Below are positions 1-5,769 of a stretch of 9,812 nt of DNA, in pieces. Origin of the DNA: CAYTQK01 sp964439745 (GTDB lineage Bacteria; Desulfobacterota; Desulfobacteria; Desulfobacterales; Desulfosudaceae); assembly GCA_964439745.1 (NCBI GenBank), contig CAYTQK010000109.1:1-9812 (forward strand), read 5' to 3'. The notes below the pieces were generated by a model. It was not told the origin of the DNA and did no database searches. It worked only from the letters and a program-made list of their open reading frames with translations. Both the position numbers and the translations under genes were made by a program. Numbering within the stretch: the first letter of the stretch is position 1; each line of letters opens with the position of its first letter.

Positions 1-398
1 TCACCTACTCACCGGAGCGGATCCGGTTCATGCAGATGGTGCTGGATACCTTTGTTACTTCCGCGGACAACAAGATATCCTTTATGATGGCCACCCAGGA
101 AATGATCCACAAAAGCGGCATGAAACCGGATAACGTAGGACGGATCGTCAACTACGCCAAGCACATAGAAAACGTCAAGGTTTCCGCCCTGGCCTTAGAG
201 GAAGACGGCCATGACGGCCGGCCGCCGGAGGCCCCGTCCAGCTTTCACGTCAGCCTGCGGTCCGACGGCGCCATCGACGTCGCCAAAATCGCACTCGGTT
301 TCGGCGGCGGCGGTCATCACCGGGCGGCCGGCTTCAACATCACCGGCACCCTGGAGGAAGTCAGGGAGACCATCCTGGGATTGGCGGAAAGAATCTGA
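1..398 (+). CDS. nrnA: DHH/DHHA1 family phosphoesterase, NrnA-like (3' part only)
   Basis: This is the C-terminal part of a gene that begins before the window; the first complete codon is at position 3 and the stop is TGA at 396-398. The visible 130 or so residues contain the DHHA1 substrate-binding domain, ending in the glycine-rich signature GFGGGGHHRAAGF that binds the nucleotide substrate. The N-terminal DHH catalytic domain is not in view, so activity cannot be judged here. Family members degrade short oligoribonucleotides (nanoRNA) and some dephosphorylate pAp. The position directly before truB and rpsO fits the nusA-infB-rbfA-nrnA-truB-rpsO-pnp order common in many bacteria, which strengthens the call. 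The gene ends 25 bases before truB, so the two are probably co-transcribed. A more general DHH phosphoesterase label would also be correct. Confidence 0.88.
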   Translation, partial: TYSPERIRFMQMVLDTFVTSADNKISFMMATQEMIHKSGMKPDNVGRIVNYAKHIENVKVSALALEEDGHDGRPPEAPSSFHVSLRSDGAIDVAKIALGFGGGGHHRAAGFNITGTLEEVRETILGLAERI

Positions 399-423
399 GC
401 AACGGAACAGGTGTACACGACGA

Positions 424-1332
424 TTGAACGGCATTGTGGTTGTTGATAAACCGGCGGACATCTCCTCCGCCGCCGTGGTCAGCCGGATCAAGCGGTTGTT
501 TGCCGCCGGCAAGGCCGGGCATAGCGGCACCCTGGATCCCTTTGCCACCGGCCTGATGATCTGCCTGCTGAACCGGGCCACCCGGCTGGCCGATTTTTTC
601 CTCCATGCCGACAAGACCTACCAGGCGACCCTGCGCCTGGGAGTGGAAACCGATACGCTGGACAGCACCGGCGCGGTTACCGCCACCCGTGACATCGACA
701 ACCTGGAGATGACCGCTGACGATATTCGCCGCGTCTGCCGCTCCTTTGAAGGGGAGTCACGGCAGCGACCGCCGGCCTATTCCGCGGTCAAGCACCGGGG
801 CACGCCCCTGTACAAGCTGGCCCGGCAGGGGAAAACAGTTCACAAACCGGCCCGGCAGATCCGCATTTCCCGACTGTCCGTGACGGATATCCGCCTGCCC
901 GCGATTTCCTTTGAAGTGTCCTGTTCGGGCGGCACCTACATCCGGACACTGGCCGCAGACATCGGCCGGCAGCTGGGCTGCGGCGCCCACCTGGCGGCCC
1001 TGCGCCGACTGGAGACGGGCGGATTTTCGGTGGACGAGGCGGCCACCCCGGCCCAGTTGGAGGCAATGGCCGCCGAGGGCACCCTGGCCGAACGGATCAT
1101 ACCCATGAATGCGGCCCTGCGACAGATGCCGGCCTTGCCGGTTGACCACGGGTTGGCGGAAAAAATCCGCCAAGGCCGTACCCTGGACGAAAAAATGCTG
1201 GGCCGCGTCCCCGGCACCGACGGACAGGGACGATTCCAAATCGTCGATCCCGCCGGCCGGTTGACGGCCGTGGCGGCAAGAACACAGAGTGGTCTGCGCT
1301 ATTGCTGCGTATTTCCGCAAGAAGCCGGTTAA
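424..1332 (+). CDS. truB: tRNA pseudouridine(55) synthase TruB
   Basis: TruB isomerises uridine 55 to pseudouridine in the T loop of tRNAs in the cytoplasm. I place the start at TTG 424, giving 302 residues beginning MNGIVVVDKP, which matches the usual N-terminus and length (about 300-315). No in-frame ATG or GTG lies between the stop of the preceding gene and this point, and an upstream ATG at 211 would overlap that gene by almost 190 bases. The catalytic motif GHSGTLDPFATG is at residues 32-43, with the nucleophile Asp38. Further family motifs follow: TDTLDSTG, RPPAYSAVKHRGTPLYKLAR, and SGGTYIRTLAADIG followed by GAHLAALRRLETG. The last 65 or so residues form a short PUA-like RNA-binding end. 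The ribosome binding site is weak (CAGG around 408-411). The KPADISS stretch deviates slightly from the usual KPxGxTS. Confidence 0.95.
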   Translation: MNGIVVVDKPADISSAAVVSRIKRLFAAGKAGHSGTLDPFATGLMICLLNRATRLADFFLHADKTYQATLRLGVETDTLDSTGAVTATRDIDNLEMTADDIRRVCRSFEGESRQRPPAYSAVKHRGTPLYKLARQGKTVHKPARQIRISRLSVTDIRLPAISFEVSCSGGTYIRTLAADIGRQLGCGAHLAALRRLETGGFSVDEAATPAQLEAMAAEGTLAERIIPMNAALRQMPALPVDHGLAEKIRQGRTLDEKMLGRVPGTDGQGRFQIVDPAGRLTAVAARTQSGLRYCCVFPQEAG

Positions 1333-1342
1333 ATAAAAAATC

Positions 1343-1360
1343 AACCGGTTCAAACCGGTT
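1343..1360. repeat. Tandem AACCGGTT palindromes upstream of the rpsO promoter
   Basis: Two copies of the self-complementary octamer AACCGGTT lie at 1343-1350 and 1353-1360, separated by CA; the second extends to a 10-bp palindrome (1352-1361). Their centres are 10 bp apart, about one turn of the helix, and they end six bases before the -35 box of rpsO. They could be a protein-binding site. In RNA they could instead fold into a 7-bp hairpin with a TCAA loop at the end of the truB transcript, although no T run follows. Neither role is proven. Confidence 0.5.
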
Positions 1361-1365
1361 TATAA

Positions 1366-1394
1366 TTGACATTTCGATGGAAACGTTTTCTAAT
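1366..1394 (+). promoter_or_regulatory. Sigma70-type promoter for rpsO
   Basis: A perfect -35 hexamer TTGACA at 1366-1371 is followed, after 17 bases, by the -10 hexamer TCTAAT at 1389-1394 (five of six matches to consensus). The surrounding sequence is AT-rich, unlike the flanking genes. Transcription would begin near 1401, leaving a leader of about 75 bases before rpsO. A separate promoter lets S15 be made at higher levels than truB. Confidence 0.75.
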
Positions 1395-1460
1395 AAAGAG
1401 TTATGATTTAAAATAGAAATTTATTGAAACAGAAAATAAAAAATCACACATATGGATCTG

Positions 1461-1465
1461 GGAGG
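1461..1465 (+). promoter_or_regulatory. Ribosome binding site of rpsO
   Basis: GGAGG sits nine bases before ATG 1475. It fixes that codon as the start, rather than the in-frame TTG at 1424 that would add 17 residues not found in S15 proteins. Confidence 0.8.
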
Positions 1466-1474
1466 ACGAATCAC

Positions 1475-1744
1475 ATGGCGTTCACATCCGAAGACAAAAA
1501 AGCATTGATTGACAAGTTCAAACAGCATGAAAACGATACCGGTTCACCGGAAGTCCAGGTGGCGCTGCTGACGCACCGGATTACCTATCTGACCGAACAC
1601 GTCAAAGTTCATAAGAAAGATCACCATTCCCGCCGCGGCCTGCTCATGCTGGTCGGCCAGCGCCGGAAACTGCTCAATTACGTCAAAAACAGGGACGTCA
1701 ACCGGTACCGGACCATTATCAAGGACCTGGGCTTACGAAGATAA
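1475..1744 (+). CDS. rpsO: 30S ribosomal protein S15
   Basis: S15 binds the central domain of 16S rRNA early in 30S assembly and helps form an intersubunit bridge. The protein is 89 residues from ATG 1475, exactly the usual length. It has the family signature throughout: TGSPEVQVALLTHRI near residues 22-36, then LTEHVKVHKKDHHSRRG, LLMLVGQRRKLLNYVK and the terminal IIKDLGLRR. A good ribosome binding site and a strong promoter precede it. It lies between truB and pnp, its standard neighbours, and is followed by an intrinsic terminator and a structured gap. In E. coli S15 represses its own translation by binding its leader; I cannot confirm such a structure in the short AT-rich leader here. Confidence 0.98.
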   Translation: MAFTSEDKKALIDKFKQHENDTGSPEVQVALLTHRITYLTEHVKVHKKDHHSRRGLLMLVGQRRKLLNYVKNRDVNRYRTIIKDLGLRR

Positions 1745-1784
1745 ACCCATTGACCTTCCGGTTCAGGCCGGTGCCGAATATCGT

Positions 1785-1810
1785 GAATCCGAACCGTAGG
1801 GGTTCGATTC
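1785..1810 (+). other. 10-bp RNA hairpin after rpsO
   Basis: GAATC(C)GAACC at 1785-1795 pairs with GGTTCGATTC at 1801-1810, giving ten base pairs with a single bulged C and a five-base loop GTAGG. No T run follows, so it is not itself a terminator. It may protect the 3' end of the rpsO message or be a processing site. The GGTTCGATTCC string resembles a tRNA T loop, but no tRNA can be folded around it. Confidence 0.5.
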
Positions 1811-1819
1811 CGGAGAACG

Positions 1820-1834
1820 GGGCAAAAGCTGCCC
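1820..1834 (+). other. Short hairpin directly before the rpsO terminator
   Basis: GGGCA at 1820-1824 pairs with TGCCC at 1830-1834 around the loop AAAGC. It abuts the terminator stem that begins at 1835, so the two hairpins could stack at the end of the rpsO transcript. Confidence 0.4.
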
Positions 1835-1880
1835 GGCGGCTGGCTGTCATTCTCAGTCATAGGAGCCGCCTTTTTATTAT
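1835..1880 (+). terminator. Intrinsic terminator after rpsO
   Basis: GGCGGCT (1835-1841) pairs with AGCCGCC (1864-1870), and the run TTTTTATTAT follows directly. Within the loop, GGCTG (1842-1846) can pair with CAGTC (1854-1858), with one G-T pair, extending the stem but leaving a five-base bulge on the 3' side. No convincing promoter lies between this element and pnp, so some read-through is probably needed for pnp expression, as in the E. coli rpsO-pnp operon. Confidence 0.7.
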
Positions 1881-1881
1881 C

Positions 1882-1981
1882 GGGATGACTTCGTAAAAAG
1901 TTCAATATCAGCGCCGCTGGACAGCGTCCGCGGAAAATTACCGCGTCAAAGCTGATCTTGCTCTTTTCACGCAGTCATCCC
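1882..1981 (+). promoter_or_regulatory. Long branched hairpin in the pnp leader (candidate RNase III/PNPase control element or palindromic repeat)
   Basis: The 31 bases 1882-1912 face the 31 bases 1951-1981 and pair at about 26 positions with no length difference between the arms. The blocks are nine pairs (GGGATGACT with AGTCATCCC), a mismatch, three pairs, a mismatch, five pairs, two mismatches, three pairs, a mismatch, and six pairs (ATCAGC with GCTGAT). The 38-base interior carries two small hairpins: CGCT/AGCG with loop GGAC (1915-1926) and CGCGG/CCGCG with loop AAAATTA (1929-1945). In E. coli the pnp leader holds a long stem cut by RNase III, after which PNPase represses its own translation; that known case is the basis for the proposal. 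Position and size fit, but a dispersed palindromic repeat would look the same in one window. Confidence 0.6.
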
Positions 1982-1985
1982 CGAC

Positions 1986-1999
1986 TCGCCCGACGGCGA
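1986..1999 (+). other. Small hairpin just upstream of the pnp ribosome binding site
   Basis: TCGCC (1986-1990) pairs with GGCGA (1995-1999) around loop CGAC. It sits 14 bases before the AGGAG of pnp, between the long leader hairpin and the ribosome binding site, where it could influence ribosome access. Confidence 0.4.
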
Positions 2000-2013
2000 A
2001 AGTATTATTATTC

Positions 2014-2018
2014 AGGAG
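2014..2018 (+). promoter_or_regulatory. Ribosome binding site of pnp, which favours a TTG start
   Basis: AGGAG lies only two bases before ATG 2021 but eight bases before the in-frame TTG 2027. The usual spacing is 5-10 bases, so the ribosome may prefer TTG 2027 even though an ATG is present two codons earlier. Confidence 0.55.
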
Positions 2019-2020
2019 AA

Positions 2021-4210
2021 ATGCGATTGAAAGAAGAAAAACGAGAAACAGTCATCAACGGAAAACCCTTATCCATCAGCACGGGCAAAGTGGCCAAACA
2101 GGCTTCCGGATCAGCCGTAGTCCAATACGGCGAGACCATCGTTCTGGTAACGGTGGTTGCTGACGAAGACCCCAAAGAAAACGCCAGTTTTCTGCCGCTG
2201 TCCGTGGAGTACCAGGAAAAAATTTACGCCGCCGGCCGGATTCCGGGCAACTACTTCCGGCGGGAGATGGGACGGCCCAGTGAAAAGGAAACCCTGACCT
2301 GCCGCCTCATCGACCGGCCGGTTCGGCCGCTTTTCCCGGATGGATACTTTTATGAAACCCAGGTCATCGCCACCGTCCTGTCCATGGACCGGGAAAACGA
2401 GCCGGACGTCCTGGCTCTCGTCGGTGCCTCGGCCGCCCTGGAATTTTCCGACATCCCCTTTCAGGGCCCCATCGCGGCGGTCCGGGTGGGACGCCTGGAC
2501 GGACGGTTGATCGCCAATCCCACCACCGCCGAACAGGAACAATGCGATATTTCCATTGTGGTGGCCGGTTCCGAATCCGGGATCGTCATGGTGGAAGGCG
2601 GCAGCACTGTTGTCAGCGAGGCTGACATGCTGGAGGCCATCTATTTCGGCCACGAGGCCCTGCTGCCCCTGATCCAACTCCAGAAGGAGATCCGTGAGGT
2701 CTGCGGCAAACCCAAGCGGGAAGTACCGCCGGTGGAAATTGACGAGGCCTTGTCCAACCGCCTTGAACAGGAAATGGCTGATCGCGTGCGCGAAGCGGTC
2801 TGCACCCCGGGGAGCAAGGAAGAACGGAAAAATGCCCTGCGGGCGGTCCGGAACTCCTTTTTGGAGTCCCTGGGCGCGGAGTACGAGGATCGCCGGGGCG
2901 AAGTCAAGTCGCTCTTTTCCGACCTGACCAAGAAGATCAGCCGGGAAATCGTCCTGCAGGAGAACAAACGGATCGACGGCCGGGCCTTTGACCAGGTGCG
3001 TCCGATCACCTGTGAAGTCGGCATCCTGCCGCGCACCCACGGCAGCGCCCTGTTTACCCGGGGTGAAACCCAGGTGCTGGGTGTCATGACCCTGGGCTCC
3101 GGTCAGGACGAGCAGCGCATCGAGACGCTGGGCGGAGATGAACTCCGCCCCTTCATGCTGCACTACAACTTCCCCCCTTATTCGGTGGGTGAGACCAAGC
3201 GCATGCTGGGCCCCAGCCGGCGCGATATCGGCCACGGCAACCTGGCTCACCGCGCCATCGTCAACGTCCTCCCGGACAAGGAGGATTTTGACTATACCAT
3301 CCGCATCGTTTCCGAAGTGCTGGAATCCAACGGCTCCTCCTCCATGGGGACGGTCTGTTCCGGGGTTCTGGCCCTGATGGACGGCGGCGTGCCCATCAAG
3401 GCACCGGTTTCCGGAATCGCCATGGGCCTGGTCAAGGAGGGCGACCAGGTCGCCGTCCTGAGTGACATTCTCGGCGACGAGGACCATTTCGGTGACATGG
3501 ATTTCAAGGTGACCGGCACGACCGACGGTATCACCGCCATGCAGATGGATATCAAGATCAAGGCGCTCTCCCGTGATATCATGGAAAAAGCCCTGGAGCA
3601 GGCACGCCAGGGTCGCCTGCATATTCTGGACAAAATGCTGGAAGCACTGGACCGGCACCGGGACGAAATTTCACCCCACGCCCCCCGGATTCACCTGGTC
3701 AAGATTCATCCCGACAAGATCCGTGAACTGATCGGCCCGGGCGGCAAAGTCATCCGCGAACTGCAGACGCGCACCAACACGCGCATTGAAGTGGATGATG
3801 ACGGCATGGTCAAAATCGCGGCTGCCACCGAAGAAGAAGCCCAGGAAGCCATCGCCGCCGTGGAAGAGATCGGCAAAATTCCGGAAGCCGGTGAAATCTT
3901 TGAAGGCGAGGTGGTCCGCATTACCGATTTTGGCGCCTTTATTCAACTGAAGCCCGGCACGGACGGCCTCTGTCACATCTCCGAACTGGCCCACCACCAC
4001 GTCAAGAACGTCACCGATATCATCCAGATGGGCGACATGGTCAAGGTCAAGGTACTGGAAGTCAACCCCGACGGCAAGATCCGTCTGAGCCGCAAAGCCC
4101 TGCTGCCGCCGCCCGAAAAGGGTACCGACGACAATCGCGGCGGCAGTGACAACGACAAAAAACAGGGCGGGGGCAATCACCGGAAGAACGACCAGCGCCG
4201 GCGGCGGTGA
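2021..4210 (+). CDS. pnp: Polyribonucleotide nucleotidyltransferase (PNPase)
   Basis: PNPase degrades RNA 3' to 5' by phosphorolysis, releasing nucleoside diphosphates, and can add nucleotides in reverse. It acts as a cytoplasmic trimer. From ATG 2021 the protein has 729 residues, close to the family norm. Two RNase PH domains flank a helical middle region. The first begins near residue 10 (STGKVAKQASGSAVVQYG). The second contains FPPYSVGETKRM, GHGNLAHRA and the metal-binding GDEDHFGDMDF, with Asp486 and Asp492 at the same numbers as the E. coli catalytic pair. A KH domain follows (IGPGGK at 571-576), then an S1 domain from about 623 (ITDFGAFIQL, LCHISELA). The last 25 or so residues are a glycine-, aspartate- and arginine-rich tail ending in four arginines. 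TTG 2027 is an alternative start, better spaced from AGGAG. Upstream structure suggests leader-based control; dut follows after 21 bases. Confidence 0.97.
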   Translation: MRLKEEKRETVINGKPLSISTGKVAKQASGSAVVQYGETIVLVTVVADEDPKENASFLPLSVEYQEKIYAAGRIPGNYFRREMGRPSEKETLTCRLIDRPVRPLFPDGYFYETQVIATVLSMDRENEPDVLALVGASAALEFSDIPFQGPIAAVRVGRLDGRLIANPTTAEQEQCDISIVVAGSESGIVMVEGGSTVVSEADMLEAIYFGHEALLPLIQLQKEIREVCGKPKREVPPVEIDEALSNRLEQEMADRVREAVCTPGSKEERKNALRAVRNSFLESLGAEYEDRRGEVKSLFSDLTKKISREIVLQENKRIDGRAFDQVRPITCEVGILPRTHGSALFTRGETQVLGVMTLGSGQDEQRIETLGGDELRPFMLHYNFPPYSVGETKRMLGPSRRDIGHGNLAHRAIVNVLPDKEDFDYTIRIVSEVLESNGSSSMGTVCSGVLALMDGGVPIKAPVSGIAMGLVKEGDQVAVLSDILGDEDHFGDMDFKVTGTTDGITAMQMDIKIKALSRDIMEKALEQARQGRLHILDKMLEALDRHRDEISPHAPRIHLVKIHPDKIRELIGPGGKVIRELQTRTNTRIEVDDDGMVKIAAATEEEAQEAIAAVEEIGKIPEAGEIFEGEVVRITDFGAFIQLKPGTDGLCHISELAHHHVKNVTDIIQMGDMVKVKVLEVNPDGKIRLSRKALLPPPEKGTDDNRGGSDNDKKQGGGNHRKNDQRRRR

Positions 4211-4231
4211 TAGCATCAGACCGGATTGCCT

Positions 4232-4690
4232 ATGAACGAAAGACCGCGAGTTCAGCTTCTCCGGCTGCGGCCGGAATCGGACGGGGACATCCCCCTGCCC
4301 GATTACATGACGGACCAATCCGCCGGCCTGGATCTGTGCGCGGCGGTTGCCGCGGATCTGATCCTCGGGGCCGGCGAAATTGTTCTCATCCCCACCGGCT
4401 TTGCGGTGGAGCTGCCGCCGGGTCATGAAGCCCAGATCCGTCCCCGCAGCGGCCTGGCTGTCAAGCATGGGGTCACCGTGGTCAACGCGCCGGGCACTAT
4501 CGACGCGGACTATCGCGGGGAAGTCCAGGTGGCCCTGATCAACCTGGGCCGGGTGCCGTACACCATTTGCCGCCAAGACCGCGTCGCCCAGATGGTGATT
4601 CAACGGGTCTGCCAGGCAAAGATTACCGAAGCGACCTCGCTTTCCCCGACAAGTCGCGACGCGGGCGGCTTCGGGCATACCGGCCGCTGA
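4232..4690 (+). CDS. dut: Deoxyuridine 5'-triphosphate nucleotidohydrolase (dUTPase)
   Basis: dUTPase hydrolyses dUTP to dUMP and pyrophosphate, keeping uracil out of DNA and supplying the precursor of dTMP. From ATG 4232 it has 152 residues, typical for the trimeric family. Four of the five conserved motifs read well: SAGLDLCAA (near 30-38), RPRSGLAVKHG, GTIDADYRGEV with the uracil-stacking tyrosine, and RVAQMVIQ. The fifth is DAGGFGHTGR, which lacks the arginine before GxGGFG and has H where S is usual; the protein ends directly after it, as expected. An in-frame TTG at 4226 could add two residues. No clear ribosome binding site is visible, but the 21-base gap from pnp suggests co-transcription and perhaps coupled translation. 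The pairing of dut with pnp is common in deltaproteobacteria and alphaproteobacteria as far as I recall. Confidence 0.93.
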   Translation: MNERPRVQLLRLRPESDGDIPLPDYMTDQSAGLDLCAAVAADLILGAGEIVLIPTGFAVELPPGHEAQIRPRSGLAVKHGVTVVNAPGTIDADYRGEVQVALINLGRVPYTICRQDRVAQMVIQRVCQAKITEATSLSPTSRDAGGFGHTGR

Positions 4691-4723
4691 ACCGGCAGCC
4701 GTCAGGACAGACAATTATTCCCC

Positions 4724-5557
4724 ATGAGTGACAAGACCGCCCATTCGCCGGGCCGGCCCGCCCCTGCGGACGGCCTGTCCCTGTGCGTGCTGGCCAGCGG
4801 CAGCCGGGGAAACGCCATTTACGTCTCCGACGGGGAGACCTCCCTGCTGATCGATGCCGGGCTGTCCGGCGTCGAAATCCAGCGGCGGATGGCGGTGCGC
4901 GGTCTTTGTCCGGAAAATCTGGATGCCATCATCGTTTCCCACGAGCACAATGACCATATCCAGGGCGTCGGGGTTCTCTCCCGGCGCTACAACCTGCCGG
5001 TCTACATCAGCCGGGCCACGGCCCGCCAGGCCGAACCGCACTTGAAAACCATCGCGGAATACCGTTATTTTGACTGCGGCCATGATTTTTCCGTCAACCA
5101 CCTGGCTGTTCATCCGTTTTCCCTGTCCCATGACGCCGTTGATCCGGCCGGTTTCACCTTCCGCCGGAATCAGTTCAAGATCGGCCTGGCCACGGATCTG
5201 GGCGTGGCCACCGCCATGGTCCGCAGCCACCTGAAGGAATGTGATCTGCTGGTGGTGGAGGCCAATCATGATCCGGAAATGCTGCTGGGCGGAACCTATC
5301 CCTGGACCGTCAAACAGCGGATCAAGGGTCGGACCGGCCACCTGTCCAACCAGGACTCCCGGGCCCTGCTGGCCGAAATCCGTCATGAGCGGCTGGTCCA
5401 CGTGGTCCTGGCCCACCTGAGTCAGGAGAACAACACCTGTGAAAAGGCCCTGGCCATGGCCGGCCAGGCCCTTCAGAACACCCGGGCCGGTCTGAGCGTG
5501 GCGGTTCAGGACCACTGCGGAGAACTGCTGCGGGTGGAAGCCGCAGTCTCCGGGTAA
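4724..5557 (+). CDS. Metallo-beta-lactamase-fold hydrolase, YycJ/WalJ-like
   Basis: The 277-residue protein has the MBL-fold zinc hydrolase layout: LASGSRGNAIYV near residues 23-34, LIDAGLS at 42-48, and the metal motif HEHNDH at 73-78 (HxHxDH). Later come HDAVDP, TDLG and EANHD, then GHLSNQDS and VLAHLSQENN, a combination typical of the YycJ/WalJ group. Members related to RNase J and nuclease-type MBL proteins act on nucleic acids, and a Bacillus YycJ has been described as a 5'-3' DNA exonuclease, so a nuclease role is plausible but inferred. There is no signal peptide, so it should be cytoplasmic. The start ATG 4724 is preceded only by a distant AGGA, and the first 17 residues are proline-rich and poorly conserved-looking. 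It follows dut by 33 bases without a terminator and probably ends the rpsO-pnp-dut transcript. Confidence 0.88.
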   Translation: MSDKTAHSPGRPAPADGLSLCVLASGSRGNAIYVSDGETSLLIDAGLSGVEIQRRMAVRGLCPENLDAIIVSHEHNDHIQGVGVLSRRYNLPVYISRATARQAEPHLKTIAEYRYFDCGHDFSVNHLAVHPFSLSHDAVDPAGFTFRRNQFKIGLATDLGVATAMVRSHLKECDLLVVEANHDPEMLLGGTYPWTVKQRIKGRTGHLSNQDSRALLAEIRHERLVHVVLAHLSQENNTCEKALAMAGQALQNTRAGLSVAVQDHCGELLRVEAAVSG

Positions 5558-5633
5558 CGATCCCGTCCGCCGGCTTTTCCGGAATATCGTTTTGCCCCGT
5601 CATTGGAAAATCATCATTTGCCGTGATAAGATC

Positions 5634-5661
5634 TTGAAAAAATGCTAAAATAAATTATAAT
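5634..5661 (+). promoter_or_regulatory. Sigma70-type promoter for the kinase-like gene
   Basis: TTGAAA at 5634-5639 (five of six matches) and a perfect TATAAT at 5656-5661 are separated by 16 bases, inside the only strongly AT-rich stretch of this gap. Transcription would begin near 5668, giving a leader of about 100 bases. The leader holds a small hairpin, CCGGA/TCCGG with loop TGT (5685-5697), and a 28-codon reading frame. The first 75 bases of the gap (5558-5632) show only a 4-bp CCGG hairpin at 5570-5582 and no convincing terminator. Confidence 0.7.
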
Positions 5662-5769
5662 GAATTAGTAATAAAAAAATGATCCCGGATGTTCCGGTTG
5701 GTCTCCCCCTGCCCGACGCCGGCCTGACAGACTGCCTTCACAACCCATTGCCCCATGTGACATGAAATC

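Noticed and set aside
211..423. Upstream ATG start for truB at 211
   Set aside because: It would overlap the preceding DHH gene by 188 bases, and the added 71 residues do not resemble TruB. TTG 424 gives the expected MNGI... N-terminus.
1785..1815. tRNA-like T-loop string GGTTCGATTCC
   Set aside because: Only two or three T-stem pairs can form and no acceptor, D or anticodon arms fit around it. The string is better explained as one arm of a 10-bp hairpin.
1875..1880. TATTAT as a -10 box for pnp
   Set aside because: It is part of the rpsO terminator T-rich tail and has no -35 match at the right distance.
2111..3658. Antisense open frame of 515 codons across pnp
   Set aside because: pnp on the + strand is unmistakable by domains and catalytic residues. 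The opposite frame stays open because of high GC and third-position bias; its product is repetitive in H, G, D and Q and shows no domain.
3671..4714. Antisense frame of 347 codons over the end of pnp and dut
   Set aside because: It spans two convincing + strand genes and has the same biased composition as the other antisense frames.
5570..5590. Possible terminator after the metallo-beta-lactamase gene
   Set aside because: CCGG/CCGG gives only four pairs with a five-base loop and no proper T run afterwards, so termination cannot be supported.
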